In this document: one piece after another, positions 1 through 12,205 of the stretch
Numbering within the stretch: the stretch's first letter is position 1
Layout: every line of letters begins with the position of its first letter
Assembly (NCBI GenBank): GCA_001939145.1
Contig: LSRX01001156.1
Span: forward strand, 97,854 to 161,853
DNA from: Symbiodinium microadriaticum
Taxonomy: Eukaryota; Sar; Dinophyceae; Suessiales; Symbiodiniaceae
Direction of reading: 5' to 3'
DNA length: 64,000 nucleotides
Notes under the pieces: model-generated
The model's database searches: none
What the model saw: the letters and a program-made list of their open reading frames with translations, nothing else
What the model was told of the DNA's origin: nothing
Program-made: the position numbers and the translations under genes

Positions 1-1300
1 GGGCGGTCATAATCATGTGCTTGCGGGCGGTGCATCACAACCCTTTGTTGGTGGGGTGGCGGGTGGGAGGGCGATGATAACGTGTCTTGTTGGTTGGAGC
101 TTTGATCTGTGATGAGGCTGTAATGTGAGGTGACTGGAGAGGGAGATAACAGTTGCAGCGGAACATCATTGTGTAGAACTGTAGACCCATGCCCAATCAG
201 TACTATCTCCCGACGCATTCATCTTGCACCTCCTCATCCTCTCGAGAACGGAAACCCCGGGAACATCCCGAAGCGAAGCTCAGGACCAGGGAAGACAACT
301 AAACGCTCCGTCTGTATTTCTCCACCTCAAAGTCAGTTAGCAGAGACCATTTCCATTCTTGAACCATGTCAGCCTCGCGATACTTGCAACCTAAGAAACC
401 ACCTTGAAAAACCATCAATGACGCCATCAACTTCCCAACCCAAGCCCCAACCCAAGAAAGCATCTTGAAAATCATCCATGATCAACCCTCGCCCCTCCAA
501 CCCAACGCTCCCAACTTAACCCCATACCCTGAAGCACTCCCGAAAAGCACCCTCAGCCCTAACCCGCGAACATGGAAATGGCCACTTCCAGTAAACAAAG
601 CAATAATAGGGTTTAGGTTTGGCGCAAAGGTAGCAACAATAATATAGTTGTATGTAATCCGTAACATTTCATGAATTGTAACTACGTAACTACATCATAC
701 TTGCACACTATGAACAGGTATATCTATCATTATCCTATCCTTATGCTTAGCAAACAACATAGTATAGTCTTCTAGAAACTCGTCGTTCATAGCAACTGCT
801 GAACGTGATTGAATACTTTATCAATATCTCTCTAGGTTTCTGTGGTTCTGGTCTGACTTGTTTCATGCCACAAGGTCTTGAAGCCATGTACAGCCACTGC
901 CGACGCGGAACTTGGGTGAGGTGGTGCATACATACATTACAGGAGCTGGTGCTGGTTTATCGCTCGTTGGATTGGAAGCGTGCAAACCTGTGCACCAGCG
1001 CACTGCTGCATTGTGAACCGGCGCTCGACAGAGAGACCGGATGCCTCCAGGAACAGCGCCCCTGTCGGCCGCGGCGGTGCGACTGATACCAAGATGCTGC
1101 TGCTGCTGGACCAGCCTCACAATGCCCCCAAACCCAGCCGCCAGCAACGGAAGAGAGCAAAGCGCCCGGCTCGACCAAAGGATGGCGTTGCTGTGGCGCA
1201 TCTGAACCTGCCATGACATGGGCACATCGCGAGAGAGAGAGAGAGAGAGAGAGACGTGTACATAGAAACGCTGATGAGCATGCGCTCTGCGCGCGCGCCG
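1..1300. other. No supported gene; 3' flank of the first minus-strand gene
   Basis: I see no credible coding segment here. Short open frames exist on both strands but lack splice-bounded, protein-like composition. A pure GA run lies at about 1230-1255. The interval is presumably intergenic or the 3' flank of the gene that ends at 1311 on the minus strand. Confidence 0.4.
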
Positions 1301-1310
1301 CGCGCTAGCT

Positions 1311-1656
1311 CTAGGCGCGCTGGGCGAAGGCCGCCTCGAGACGGGCGCCGGGTCTCAGGAGCCAGGAGGGATCGCGGAAGATCCAGTCGTAGGCCTTTTT
1401 GGGGGGCCGAGCTCAGATGAGCGGCTCTCTATGCTCTCCCCCAAGCCGAGCCGGTCCCGTGCGCCTGCATACTCTCATCCTTGGAGCCTCCATGCCTGGA
1501 GTCACATTGACGCAAGCATTAGACATTGAAAGGATGCTTGGAGAGTTTGGTGAAAAGGAGTCAGCAAACGTGGCTTGGGCACGGTCGGGGCATCAGCTGC
1601 GGCTGCAGCACCTCTGAGCACTCTCTCTGCTCTCTCTCACTGCTCTCTCTCTCACT

Positions 1657-1688
<32 letters not shown>

Positions 1689-4600
1689 CGTCTCAAAGAG
1701 AGCCGTGGCATGAGGGGCCTCCCAGGTGCTCTGGTCGGCCCAGCGCAGCCGAACCTCACAAAAGAGACTCAAAGAGGCTCTGAGGCGGCTCGGCTCTTCT
1801 CTTCCGAGATGCCCTCGCACATGCTCCCTCGCCTGGAAGCGCGTTGCCTGGATCCCGTTTCCGCGGGAGAAGTCGTGCTGAACAGCATAGGCCACCTCAG
1901 TCGCAGGGCGCAGGGTCTTGAGAAAGCTGGGGGCAAATCTATCTCTAAGTCTCCGAGGCGAAGGCGGGGCCCAGGTCCTCGTCCACGGGCCCACGGATCT
2001 GCAAGGGCTGCTCCTGTGCCAGGCCGGCCGAGCCTGTCGCAGAGACTGCGCATCCGGGGCTCCGACCCAGCGGCAATGCAAGGAGAGGCCGTGCGCTTCG
2101 GGCCGGAGCTGCCTGATACATAAAAGCGTATAGAAAGTGAGGCGTCTTCAACAGCGTCGGCGGGGTCCCGGCAGCTCCAATCCTTGTGGCCTGCAGTCGC
2201 AATAATAGTCTCAGTCTCTCTCTCTCTCCTTCTTCGCGCGCGCCTGCTTGGGGGTTTGGGAGAGAACCAGGCCGAGGGCGGCGAGGCGGCCCGGCCCCGG
2301 CCTCTGTGTGGAGAAGAGCGAGTTGCGGGTCGCCGCACCAAAGAGAGACACAGAGAGAGAGAGACCCTCAACAAAAAACGCTGCCGCTGCCCTCCGTCCT
2401 GGCCTTGGGTCATGAGAACTCGGAGCTGGAGGGCCGTGCACTCGCAGTTCAAGCGCAGGAGCCGGAGCCTCGGCGCTGACACCAAAAAAGGGTCTTACGT
2501 ACTACAGGGGCTCCCTCTCTTTGGGGGTTTTTTTTATGCAGCAATGCAGCAGCGCTCGACCCCCTGGGCGGCCGACTGGAGTCGCTCAGGGTCGCCGTTT
2601 GCCTGCAACCTCTCGCAGTAACCAACACGGACTCGACACGGAGTCGAGTGCCTGCTAACTCAGACTCTCTAGACTCCCTAGACTCTCAAGACTCTCTAGA
2701 CTGTCTAGACTCTCTAGACTCTAGATAATCAGACTTTAGAAGATTTCGGCTGCCACCCTAAGCCCTGAGCGGGCCTGAGGCGCGCCTCCACGGAAGCGTT
2801 TGCCGGGACCGTGTTCCACATGGAGACCTGACAGTTGGTAATCCGACGATCTTCGACTCTTTGTGTAGACCGCTGTCTCAGACCCGATTTGCACAAGGCC
2901 TGGAATCGGTTCAACGCCGCCGCCGTCGCAGCACCTGAGACCGCGTCTCACCCGAGAGGGGAGCGAGAGAGCGCTCTGCAGCTCTGAAGGCCGGGCGGTA
3001 CTGGAGCACCAGCTGGCTGGAGAGCTCCTCCGAAACTAAACAGGACGTGGCGCCACCGCTTGCAGTTGCGGCACAGCCCAGCGCGCCCTTTTCTGCAGAG
3101 AGAGAGAGAGAGTGAGAGTGCAGGTGGCCTTTGGATAGGGCCAGCGCAGCAGCAGGGGGGGCGAAGGTGCCTGGGGCGCCTCAAAACGTGGAAAGAAGCT
3201 TCATAAGACGCCCGAAAATAGCCCTGAAAAACTGCGACAGCGGTCCGCACCTCCCCAGGCCCAGCGACCTCCACCGGCGAGGCCGAGTCCAGGGCCAAGG
3301 GCTGGGGAGCCTCCCACAAAAACAGAGTGAAACGCAGAGCGCGCGACGCGGAGAGCGCGGAGAACGCGCAGCGCGCTCTGCGAGAGCTCTTCGTTGCAGT
3401 CCCGGGTGCGGGCAAGGTGATGTCCGCTGTCGGAGAGCAGAAGCTCTCGCTGCGGAGGGCCCGAGAGAAGTCCTCAAGAAAAATTCTGAAGCCCCTCCGT
3501 GCCCCGAGCGCTTAGCGCCGCCCCCCCAAATCGGCACCGGACGCGGGGCCCGACGTGTGGGTAGCGCGCTTCCACGGCGAAGCTGTAGCTGACCTGAGCT
3601 CAGAGCGGACTCCAAACCTTGAAACGATCCGGGAAAGGCGGCGCAGAAGCAGGGCCCCCAGCGTTCGGCTGCAGGTAGCTGACCTTAGTCACAGCGGTGC
3701 GCTCGGTGCGCTATGGTGCTCTCATGTCTTCGTTTGAGGGGGCCGCCGTGGTCATCTCCCATTGCTTTTTGCCATCAGAGACGAAGCAGGCCACCACCTG
3801 CAGAGCGCACAGAGAAGGGCCGATGGAGTCCTCGGAAAGCTCTTCTCTCTCGCCTGCTCACCAAGCTCCTCCTCGGGCGCGCGCGCGCAGCTGCAAGCAC
3901 AACACTCTTGCCGCCGCCGCGGCCGCGGAACGAGGCACCGAGCTGCAAGCCGGCTCCAGGTCTTCGCTGCTTCGGCCGTTTGGGCTCTGCATGCCGGCCT
4001 GTCCTTGTGAGGCCTGCGCTGCACCGCGGGAAGGATGGGGCGACACAGAGAGAGAGAGAGAGAGACGGGCCCTCCCACCGCCTGTGCCACGACACGGTAT
4101 TCCACCAAGAGGAGCTCCCCACAGGTGCGGAAAGGCACCCATTCCAGCCTTCGTCATTCAGAGACTCTATATACGGTACAAAGCTTATCTGCCAAGTACT
4201 GCCAAGCCGACCGCGAGAGACTCGGGGGTGCACAAAACCGCGCTCTCGCTGAGGGGCGTGAGGCGGAGGCCCTGCACACAAAAAAGGCGAGCAGCTATTT
4301 CGACGGCTTGGACTCTGTCGCCTTTTTGCCTGCCGCCCGCCCTACCTGCCTCGCGCTCGGGATAAGGAGGCACAAGGCACGTGGAGACGCGCATGGACCT
4401 CAGATTGCGGGGACCCGAGGCGGAGGACGCGGTCGGGACGGGCCGGGACGGAGATGCACTGAGCTGACCGACGGCTCCGACCAGTCCAAGGCCATCTGCT
4501 GGTTCCTCGCAAGGGAAGGCAAGGAAGGAGGCAGGAAGTCCACAAAATTTGTGGCCTGCATCGGACGCTGAAGGCGTAGTCGGGGCCGGCGTGGAGGATG

Positions 4601-5900
4601 GGCACCTCTGCGGCACCGCGTCGAATCCGGAGGACGTTCCAAATGCGTTTTGCCCGGACCTCGAATTCGAAGGTGAGCTCCGAAGCCTCCGCGCCATCCT
4701 GCACAGAACGGGGGAGTGCACCAGAGGGACGGGCGCGCCCGCAACCCACCCAGAGCCTCCTCCAGCGGCTCGAGGTAGCCACAGGGCACCATCTGAAGCT
4801 CCTCGTGTGCCTCCGGCACGGTGCACTGCGGACTGCGCAGCCCTGCGCAGCCCTGCGCAGCCCTGCGCAGCCCTGCGCGGCCCGCCCCTGCCAGCCTGAC
4901 TGCGGCCAGGGCCCGCGAAGCCGAGAAACTCATCCTCGTGCTGGACCACGCCAAAGCAGACCTCTGAAGGATCGCAGGGCTGGGGCTGGGGGTTGTCGGA
5001 GCACTTTCACTCTGCATACTCTGCCTCGTGGCAAAGCTGGCCGCGCAGCTCCACAGGCCTCAGCTGCGGGGGTCTCAGTGTCGAGAGAAAAGATTGAATC
5101 GAGGTCGCGGCACTTGCCAGCGAAGTGTGACCTTCATCTGATAATCTCCCAAGAACAGCTTCACCTTAGGCAGCAGAGGGTTGAGGACTCTGGCAGCACA
5201 AAGTGGCGAAGAATCGCATCAGGCCTGCGGGCGATGGAGTTGCCCGGTGCCCAGCAACGGCAGGAAAGGGTGAGGGGCAACCTGTGTAACTGGAAATGCA
5301 ACGAAACAGGTACGTGACAGTGTAGGTAAAATGCGATTGTTGACAGACTGCTGCCAGATTGCGCATGCAAAAATTGCAGAGAAGGCCGACAGCATAGTCA
5401 GGTCCAGCTGGCTGAACCTCAGCCACCAGGCGACGTCTGTGCAAAAACAACTTTTGAGGGTTTGCGACCTCTGCCAACTTTGACTTTGACTTTGCTGAGC
5501 CGTCTGGCTCCAGGCTCGGCTGCTGTTGGCCATCCGGAGACCAAAGCCGGCGATTCACGAACTTGGCCTCGTGAATCAAGACAAAACACATACATCTCTC
5601 TTCGCGCCTCTCTTTCCCTCGGTTCGGAAAGACCGCTGCCACGGCGAGTACGTTGCCCCCAGCCTGAGAAACGGAGAACATTTCTCAACTCCGAAGCGAC
5701 GAAAGCGGGCCGGCAGGCAAAGGAGCCCTCAGGTGCCCCCTTTTTTGAGCTCCTCGCATCGAAGAGCGGCACCGCGGCCAAACATCGCAGGCCACCACCG
5801 ACCTCAGGGCTGAGCGGCGCGCGTGGCGGTCCACACGCAGAGACTGTCGAGATATAGGCCCAGGCATTCATTCAAAACTGATGCATCTATCTGCGTCGAT
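1311..5900 (-). CDS. Multi-exon protein of fibronectin type III-like repeats (hypothetical)
   Basis: There is no long frame. About 17 short minus-strand open segments follow one another, many just after an AG|G acceptor. Right to left, with sample peptides: 5350-5420 (VQPAGPDYAVGLLC), 5015-5065 (PVELRGQLCHEAEYAE), 4900-4967 (VCFGVVQHEDEFLGF), 4750-4840 (VPCGYLEPLEEA), 4555-4708 (ILHAGPDYAFSVRCR), 4080-4150 (LEWVPFRTCGELLLVEYRV), 3715-3800 (VVACFVSDGKKQWE), 3520-3592 (VSYSFAVEARYPHVG), 3195-3313 (APQPLALDSASPVEV), 2950-3040, 2729-2833 (ASVEARLRPAQGLGW), 2360-2482, 2035-2205 (DWSCRDPADAVEDA), 1965-2035, 1800-1930 (LRPATEVAYAVQHDF), 1692-1754 (VRLRWADQSTWEAP), and terminal exon 1311-1394 (AYDWIFRDPSWLLRPG) ending in TAG. 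The recurring pattern (LxW..., GxxYxF/AVxxR) resembles strands B-C and F of fibronectin type III domains; this is inference. The 5' end and phases are unresolved. That the region is coding is likelier than the family assignment. Confidence 0.5.
1617..1690. repeat. CT-rich low-complexity tract
   Basis: Runs of CTCT interrupted by CACTG and CGCT fill this stretch. On the minus strand it is GA-rich and lies between candidate exons of the fibronectin-like gene, so it is probably intronic. Confidence 0.8.
2651..2727. repeat. Degenerate 9-10 bp tandem repeat (GACTCTCTA)
   Basis: About eight imperfect copies of GACTCTCTA/GACTCCCTA/GACTCTCAA run head to tail, ending just before the candidate exon whose stop codon is at 2729. 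Probably intronic. Confidence 0.8.
4835..4884. repeat. 10-bp tandem repeat (GCAGCCCTGC)
   Basis: About five head-to-tail copies of a 10-bp GC-rich unit lie between the candidate exons at 4900-4967 and 4750-4840. A 10-bp unit is not a multiple of three, so copy-number change would shift frame if it were translated. It is more likely intronic. Confidence 0.85.
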
Positions 5901-8900
5901 TGATTGACTTACCCCCATGCCTACCATGCATACAGCCCCACCAGTCTACCAACAACCCTCTCAGTAACCGCTTCTTTTGCATACCCCCCTACAAAGTTCC
6001 CCCCCAATATCTCACTATTCCTCCCGCATTACCTTAACCAACATACGGGAAGAACCGATCACCTCATCCAGAATCCCAGAGGTGACAGTACCACCCAAAA
6101 TGGCCGGACAAAGGTTCTCTCAGATAGAATACTTTTTTATATTTGCTTTCGGACGAGCTTAGCTTAGTGCTCTTGCTTGCATTGGTTTCCCTAGCCCAAG
6201 GGAAGTGTCGTTTGCTTGAGACAGGGCTGAAAGGAGCATTGCCCGAAACGTCACCGCATTGGTCCTGCACATGAGCCCCCCAGCTGCAAGCTGTAATGCC
6301 GGCGGTGGGGAAAAGAGAGATGATGTAGCGGCCATCACGTTAAATTCGCATCATCCCCGAGTAAACTCATACAACCAGTCTGCATCACTACGCCAGTACA
6401 GACGCAGCCGTTCTTGCACAATAAGTGCCAGTCCGGCTGCTGAATGAAACCAACTCGGCGAAGCTGTGCGCACATGTGCTTGCCAACAAGACTCAAAGGA
6501 ACATTATGGCCGAAAAATCACCGCGTCGGTCCCACCAACACTCTGTGAGCTGGCCATGGAGTTAGCAATTGCTGTGCACAAGGCTCAAGGATACGGGTGA
6601 GCACGAAGCTTGAGCCATTGCCCGTCAACGTGGGGCTCAGTTCCGGGCATTGCAGGCACGGCAGGTGGCGCGGCCCGCGCTCGGCGAGTCACAGTGGGAC
6701 TGCACGACCTAGGCATATACCGAAGGGAGGGAAGGACGGAAGGTCCTGGCACTGCGCCTTGCCAGGACCCGGGCCTCGTAGCGATCCCAGTTGCGTCTTA
6801 CCGCCTCGTGGGAAGGAATCACCTCGATGCACTCAATGCCTAGCTGCGCTCTCGAGCTGCTTCTTTCCGCGCCCAGCAGCCCACCTGGATGCGCTGCGTC
6901 AGCGCGGCGTGGCCTTCGATGCGCTCTGGCGGCCAGCGATCGACGGTCGTGACGGCGATGACCCGCCTTCGTGCCTGTGCGAACCCATACATAACATACA
7001 TTGACATAGTTATGTACCTACCTTCCCCTCAGGACATCAAGACTCTCAAGACTTGACTCTCAAGGCCTCGCCTCGCGGTCATGCGCCCCCAAAGAAGAGA
7101 CTTGAGGGGGAGCGATACAGCGCACAACAATCTTCACCTCTTCACACGGGACGAGGTTTCGCAGAGGCTCAAGCAAGAAAGACCACATGTCGGTGTTGGT
7201 GCGGTGCTCGTAGAGCCGCAAGACGGCCAGCATCAGCGCGCTCAGGGAGGGTGACGGCGAGGGACCGCTCCTTTCCGAGCATAGGGCCGTGGCGCCCGGG
7301 CCAGCGCCCGTGGCGGCCTCTGAAAAGGCTCGGGGCCNTTCGTAGTATAAAAATACTAAGGAACCCTAAGGAATAATATTCGTAACTATCCAGGCTTCTA
7401 TATTATGTTAAACACTAAGGTGAACCCAACCCAAAGGCTTAAGCCCGAAGAAAGGGCACAAAGCAACCCTGTGATGCCTCGTTTGCTGCCGCCCTGGCCG
7501 CCCTGGCCGCCCTGGTCCGGGCATGCGCCGTCCAAAAAGCGGGTCGGCCCAGGGGGTGGACAGACCCGTATGCGGCCGCTTTCCATCTGTATCCATCAAG
7601 ATGCTTGAGTTTGTTGGATGTTTGAATCCACACTGCACGTTCTGACACACGTGAAGTCGTGACAGGTACCGTGCCTGTGATCACGAGGATGGCCTCCACA
7701 CCCTCGCGACTTGGTAAGCCAAAAAACTGCGATCGGCCAACGGTCACAACGACATGCCTCCTTACCGACTCGAGCATAGGACACTACGGAGACGCTTCTT
7801 TTGCAACTCCTGCATCCGATTCTTTGACCGTATGCGAAGCCCCGGCAGGCAATTGGAGCAGATCAGGATCTTACTGCCACTCCTGCCAAGCGCTCGTCCC
7901 TCGGGATCGCGGCCAGACGCACCTTGCACTGCAAGAGCTAAGGCCCTAGGGACAATGCAGAATACGAGGCGGCCAGGCATGTTGAGCTTCTTCTGGGACT
8001 ATAACAATAACGCATCTTTGCCATACATACTTTGGCTACTTTGGCTGCTCTTCATGTGCTCATGACATTTCGCCACCAGCGCCTTTGCAATGCTCCAACT
8101 GATAAATGCAAGAGCAACCATACAGTGGAGTCTGGAGGCACGACGGTGCTGGCGCAAAGTGCATAAACACGTCTCCAATTCACTGGCACTTTCATGCAGG
8201 CACGCAGTTCTGCACGCACGCTCGCTCGCACGATGACACTGTGCAATAAAGGCAGTGACGACACGCATCCGAGGCAGACACAAAGGTTTCCGTTGCCAGC
8301 AGAGCTGCTGCGACAATGGCTCCCACTCTAGAGACTGGCAAAAAGGATTTGGAAGAACTGACCACATCTGCTGTTCGGAAGAGCCCTCCGTTGCCGAAAG
8401 TCACTCCACACCTGCTGTAACAATGTCGAGGAACTGTCCTTGACCTGCAAGCATCCAACATAGATGCGAATGGGATCTCGCACAAGCCTGGCACAAGCTT
8501 CGATGAGGCCGTTGCGATTGACACCAAAGGTTGGCACTTCTCTTCGGCACTTGCCCTGACAGTCACCAAGAGCTTGCCTCTCTGCTAAGCCCGCTCTGCA
8601 ACCACTCTGATGACTCTGATGGGAAGTTGATAGGATAAATGATCGGCGAAAATCGGAATATCGCCGTTGCCACTTACATCGAAAGCCGGGTTCAGAGTGA
8701 ACGGAGTATGTTGACCGGATGCAAGCTCCAGAGGCAGACGATGCAAGCACGGTCGGGTCTGCCGGGCCGGCTGCCGGGAGGCCGCATCATGAGCATCAGA
8801 ACCCGCTTCACTTCTCCAAGTGGCCTGCACACGGAGGTTCCAGAAGTGTCAACAGGCAGGAGCCGAACTAGGCCGAGCTTGCCGGTACCCGTAACTGCCG

Positions 8901-9300
8901 ACGATGTTTGTTGATAGGATAATCTTGATCATGAATGCAGGCCATGTATGCGGGGTGGGTAGGGGCAGGGGGTGGTTGAACAAGCCACACCCTGACATAT
9001 CCATTACAGACTTATCCAGAAGCTTTGCAGATCCTTCCAACTTTCTTCGCCCCGCCTTCTCCCGAAACCGTCCAGACTTGTCCCACCCTTGGGAAAACCC
9101 CTAGGAGTGGTATTAGCCAGACTTATCCCAGAACCATCCAGACGTATCCCGGAGCCTGCCTGACACAGCCCCGAACCGTCAAGAGTTATCCCATTACGCA
9201 CATCCAAACTTATCCCGATACGATTACGCGATTTAGGGCTGGGATTAGATTAGATGGGGATAAACCTAACCAATGTACCCCCCCTCCCGCCCCACCCAAC
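5900..9300. other. Gene-poor interval between the fibronectin-like gene and the repeat block
   Basis: No convincing splice-bounded coding segments were found. A minus-strand open stretch at 8328-8750 is mildly protein-like (for example VPTFGVNRNGLIEACARLV) but has no recognised domain and could be a decayed copy of something. A GCCCTGGCC-type triplication lies at 7484-7513 and a single N at 7338. Confidence 0.35.
9060..9240. repeat. Degenerate repeat around CCAGACTTATCCC
   Basis: Five or six imperfect copies of a unit containing CCAGACTTATCCC (variants CCAGACTTGTCCC, CCAGACGTATCCC, CCAAACTTATCCC) are spaced about 25-35 bp apart. The unit also appears near 8990-9015. It looks like an old minisatellite. 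Confidence 0.6.
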
Positions 9301-9432
9301 CCGGCATCGATGACTTGAGGAAAGCATGCAAGATTGAAAAACATGTGCAAATATCATGCGCAGACTGACGATGAGCACAGTCAGCGATACAACGTATGCA
9401 TGCATGCAGGGAGGTAGGTCGGTCGGTCTGTG

Positions 9433-9514
9433 TACTTACCTACCTACCTACCTACCTACCTACCTACCTACCTACCTACCTACCTACCTACCTACCGACC
9501 TGCCTGCGTGCGTG

Positions 9515-9565
<51 letters not shown>

Positions 9566-9803
9566 ACACACATATATATATATATATACACACACACATA
9601 CACACATACATACATACATACATACATACATACATACATACATACATACTTACATATTAACACGCCTACTTACATACTTACATACGTACATACTTACATA
9701 CTTACATACGTACATACGTGCATACGTACATACGTACATACGTACATACGTACATACGTACATACGTACATACGTACATACGTACATACGTACATACGTA
9801 CAT
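9433..9803. repeat. Compound microsatellite (TACC, TGCC, TA, ATAC, CGTACATA)
   Basis: Successive blocks: TACC repeats 9433-9496, TGCC repeats about 9504-9564, TA dinucleotides about 9567-9586, ATAC repeats about 9596-9650, and from about 9660 an 8-bp CGTACATA unit to the N at 9804. Long open frames here (HTYIHTY-type peptides) are artefacts of the repeat. The last block contains the self-complementary core TACGTA in every unit. Confidence 0.95.
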
Positions 9804-10080
9804 NTATGTATGTATGCCACCTGGAAGTGCATGGGGGGACCCCGAAGCCAAGCCAAACCGAGCCAAGCCAAGCCCTGTCTAGATAGATATATATATATAT
9901 ATATACAAAGGAGAAATTAGGAGGAGTTCAAGATCTTGTAGCTTCTTGAACAAGGGATTTCTATGACAGAGATGAGGAATAAACGAGAATTGCGTGTAGA
10001 ATACCTCACAGAATACCCCTTCTACACACCTTGAAGAAATTTCTTACAAAATACGGTAAGACTTTTGCCTTTTTTCTACC

Positions 10081-10176
10081 TTGTTGAATAATATACATAT
10101 ACATATACATATATATATATATATTAATTATATTATATATATATATATCTTTGGTTATATATATATATATATCCGT
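10081..10176. repeat. AT-rich dinucleotide tract
   Basis: Alternating AT/ATAC stretches are interrupted by short non-repeat bases. No coding potential. Confidence 0.85.
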
Positions 10177-10595
10177 CATTTCACAACCGAAAAATGCCAA
10201 AAACACGAGGTTTTTGAATACCACGGCAAATGGCGCGCAATACCTTCCGACAGTTTCGGCCCTCCGAACACATGAAGTGTTACTTTTGTTGGCCGAAAAT
10301 CGGCTGCAGATTTGTCGGTGTGTCGGCACAAGATGCTTCGCAGCATGGTTGAATGTATTCGAGGATACAAGTGACAATACCGATGTTTGCAGTGGTTTCT
10401 GTACATATGAGTAGCGAACATGTATGTATCAGTGAGCATGAGGTGGTATGAAGCCTGCAAGCGTAGATCTTGGGGGGGGGGACCATACATCACGGGCACT
10501 GTGTATCTGCTTTGGCGATTGAAGGCTGCGCTCGCACATGCTCACATGTCACCATGCTACACCTGCCCAAACATGGTGGGCTCCTCCTGATGTCC

Positions 10596-11075
10596 TTAGT
10601 TAAATCGTTGTCTAAAGGATTTTAAAAGGTATCCTAAAAAGTATTTTAAAGGATAACCTATGAGGTATATTCAAGGTATACATAAGGCATATTACGTAGG
10701 CGGTGTTTTGTAAGGTATTCTACTACAGGGTATTCCAGATTGCATTCTACACGGCATCTATAAAGTAGTCTATAGGGTACTCCATAGAGCATTGTGCAAC
10801 AGGCAGTCTGTAGCCTTCATTTCAGATGGTCTTGTATAAGGCAAACGAAACTCTTTATAAAGTATATAAAAGGGTATTCTACAAGGTGGTTGTAAAGCTA
10901 TTTTGTTTGGTTCCTGATTTTCTTCACGGGGATCCAAGACCCAAAAGCTACAATTTTACATAGGCGGTCTTTTGTAAGGTATTTTTACTTCAGGGCATTC
11001 CAGATGGTAGTCTATAGGGCTTTTTAAAAATGGGCTACAGGGTACATAGGCGGTCTTGTATAAGGTAGTTCCGGA
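10596..11075. repeat. Degenerate repeat array with AGGTATTCTA-like core
   Basis: The stretch is full of imperfect copies of a 10-20 bp motif: GGTATCCTA, GGTATATTC, GGTATTCTAC, AGTAGTCTA, GGGTACTCC, GGTATTCTACAAGGT. Spacing is irregular. Similar motifs recur at 11550-11620 and 11930-11980. Base composition is more AT-rich than the gene regions. No coding segment was seen. Confidence 0.65.
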
Positions 11076-11215
11076 AGCCTTGGGGACGCGTCTGCCCACC
11101 CCTCTGGCCGTCCTTTCAGTCCAAAAAAATAAACTAAAAGCTTTGGGAAGGCTTGGGGACGCGTCTGTCCCCCCTCCGGCCGTCCTCTCCGTCCTTAAAA
11201 AGTAATTAAAAGCGT
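11076..11215. repeat. Two tandem copies of a ~72-bp unit
   Basis: The segment beginning CTTGGGGACGCGTCTG at about 11078 is repeated at about 11151, each copy running through a GGCCGTCCT block into an AAAA-rich stretch that ends near AAAAGC. The copies differ by a few substitutions and small indels. Confidence 0.8.
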
Positions 11216-11359
11216 TTTGGGGATGTCCTTATAAAAAGCCATTCCGTCTTCAAGAGACAATTGAAAGCTTTGAAAGGCTGGGAGCTCACTAAGGGCTGAA
11301 TAAAGCTCTAGCCAAGCCAGAGCGGGGCAGGGGTCGGGCAGGCAGCCTGTTCGGAAGCC

Positions 11360-11525
11360 TATGCAGGGCAGGGCAGCAGGGCAGGGCAAGGCAGGGCAGG
11401 GGCAGGGGCAGGGGCAGGGGCANNNNNNNNNNNNNNNNNNNNNNNNNNNNNNNNNNNNNNNNNNNNNGGGGCAGGGGCAGGCAGGGCAGGGCAGGGGCAA
11501 GGCGGGGCAGGCAGGAAGGCAGGGC
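11360..11525. repeat. GGGCA/GGGGCA repeat containing an assembly gap
   Basis: GGGCAGGGCA and GGGGCA units flank a run of N at 11423-11467, so the true array length is unknown. The G-run periodicity could form G-quadruplexes, which is inference. Confidence 0.9.
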
Positions 11526-11529
11526 AGGC

Positions 11530-12180
11530 CCCCCTGGCCCGGATGCTAGTCTAGAAGGTATAGGTAGGGTATAACGGGGGAAATGTATAACATGTTCTAT
11601 AAGGTAGTCTAGCAGTGTTGTGTCAGGTGCAGTATCTTGTTCTCTATATGTATCCTTTACTAGATAAGCTTCGCTTTGTTCAAAGAGTTCCTAGATCATA
11701 GATTCCTCGTTTTTCCGTGACGTGGGTCCCTTACCCAGTAAATTATAGTTTAAACCTGGAAATGTCAGATCTTGGGCTCCTCCCGATCGTTCTTTTTTCA
11801 AATGCTTTTCTATTTTGCAGGCTATTCTCGTTTATTCCTCATTTCTTTCATAGAGATCCCTTGCTCAATCAGCTACAAGATCTTGGGCTCCTCCCGTTTT
11901 CTCCTGTATAAATCCTTGTCTACAGGGTCTCTTTTGGGCATTCCAAAAGGGATTCTCAAAGGTATATACAAAGTATACCATGTGGAAGGATTTTTCCAAT
12001 TTCGAGGCCGTTCAAAGCCGCGCGAATGAAGCTGCTCGAGGCCCACTCGAGGCCTTCCAGGCCTACAAAACCTCTTTGGCTTACAAAGTTACGAGGCCTT
12101 GGGAACTTGGGGCTTTAGAAACAAATTAAGGAGTCCCCAGCCGGCTTTCTGTCCCTACAATTTGCTCCAAGTCCACTTCA
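11530..12180. other. Non-coding, AT-richer interval
   Basis: No supported gene. The phrase GATCTTGGGCTCCTCCCG occurs twice (about 11769 and 11879), marking another partially duplicated segment. Confidence 0.45.
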
Positions 12181-12205
12181 GCTACGCATCAAAGCATTTG
12201 CTGCT

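Noticed and set aside
6085..6110. AAAATGGCC as a spliced-leader (CCATTTTGGC) remnant
   Set aside because: Only part of the core matches and TTGGCTCAAG is absent.
9356..9920. Long open frames encoding TYLPTYLP and HTYIHTY repeats
   Set aside because: Direct translation of the TACC/TGCC/ATAC microsatellites in all frames.
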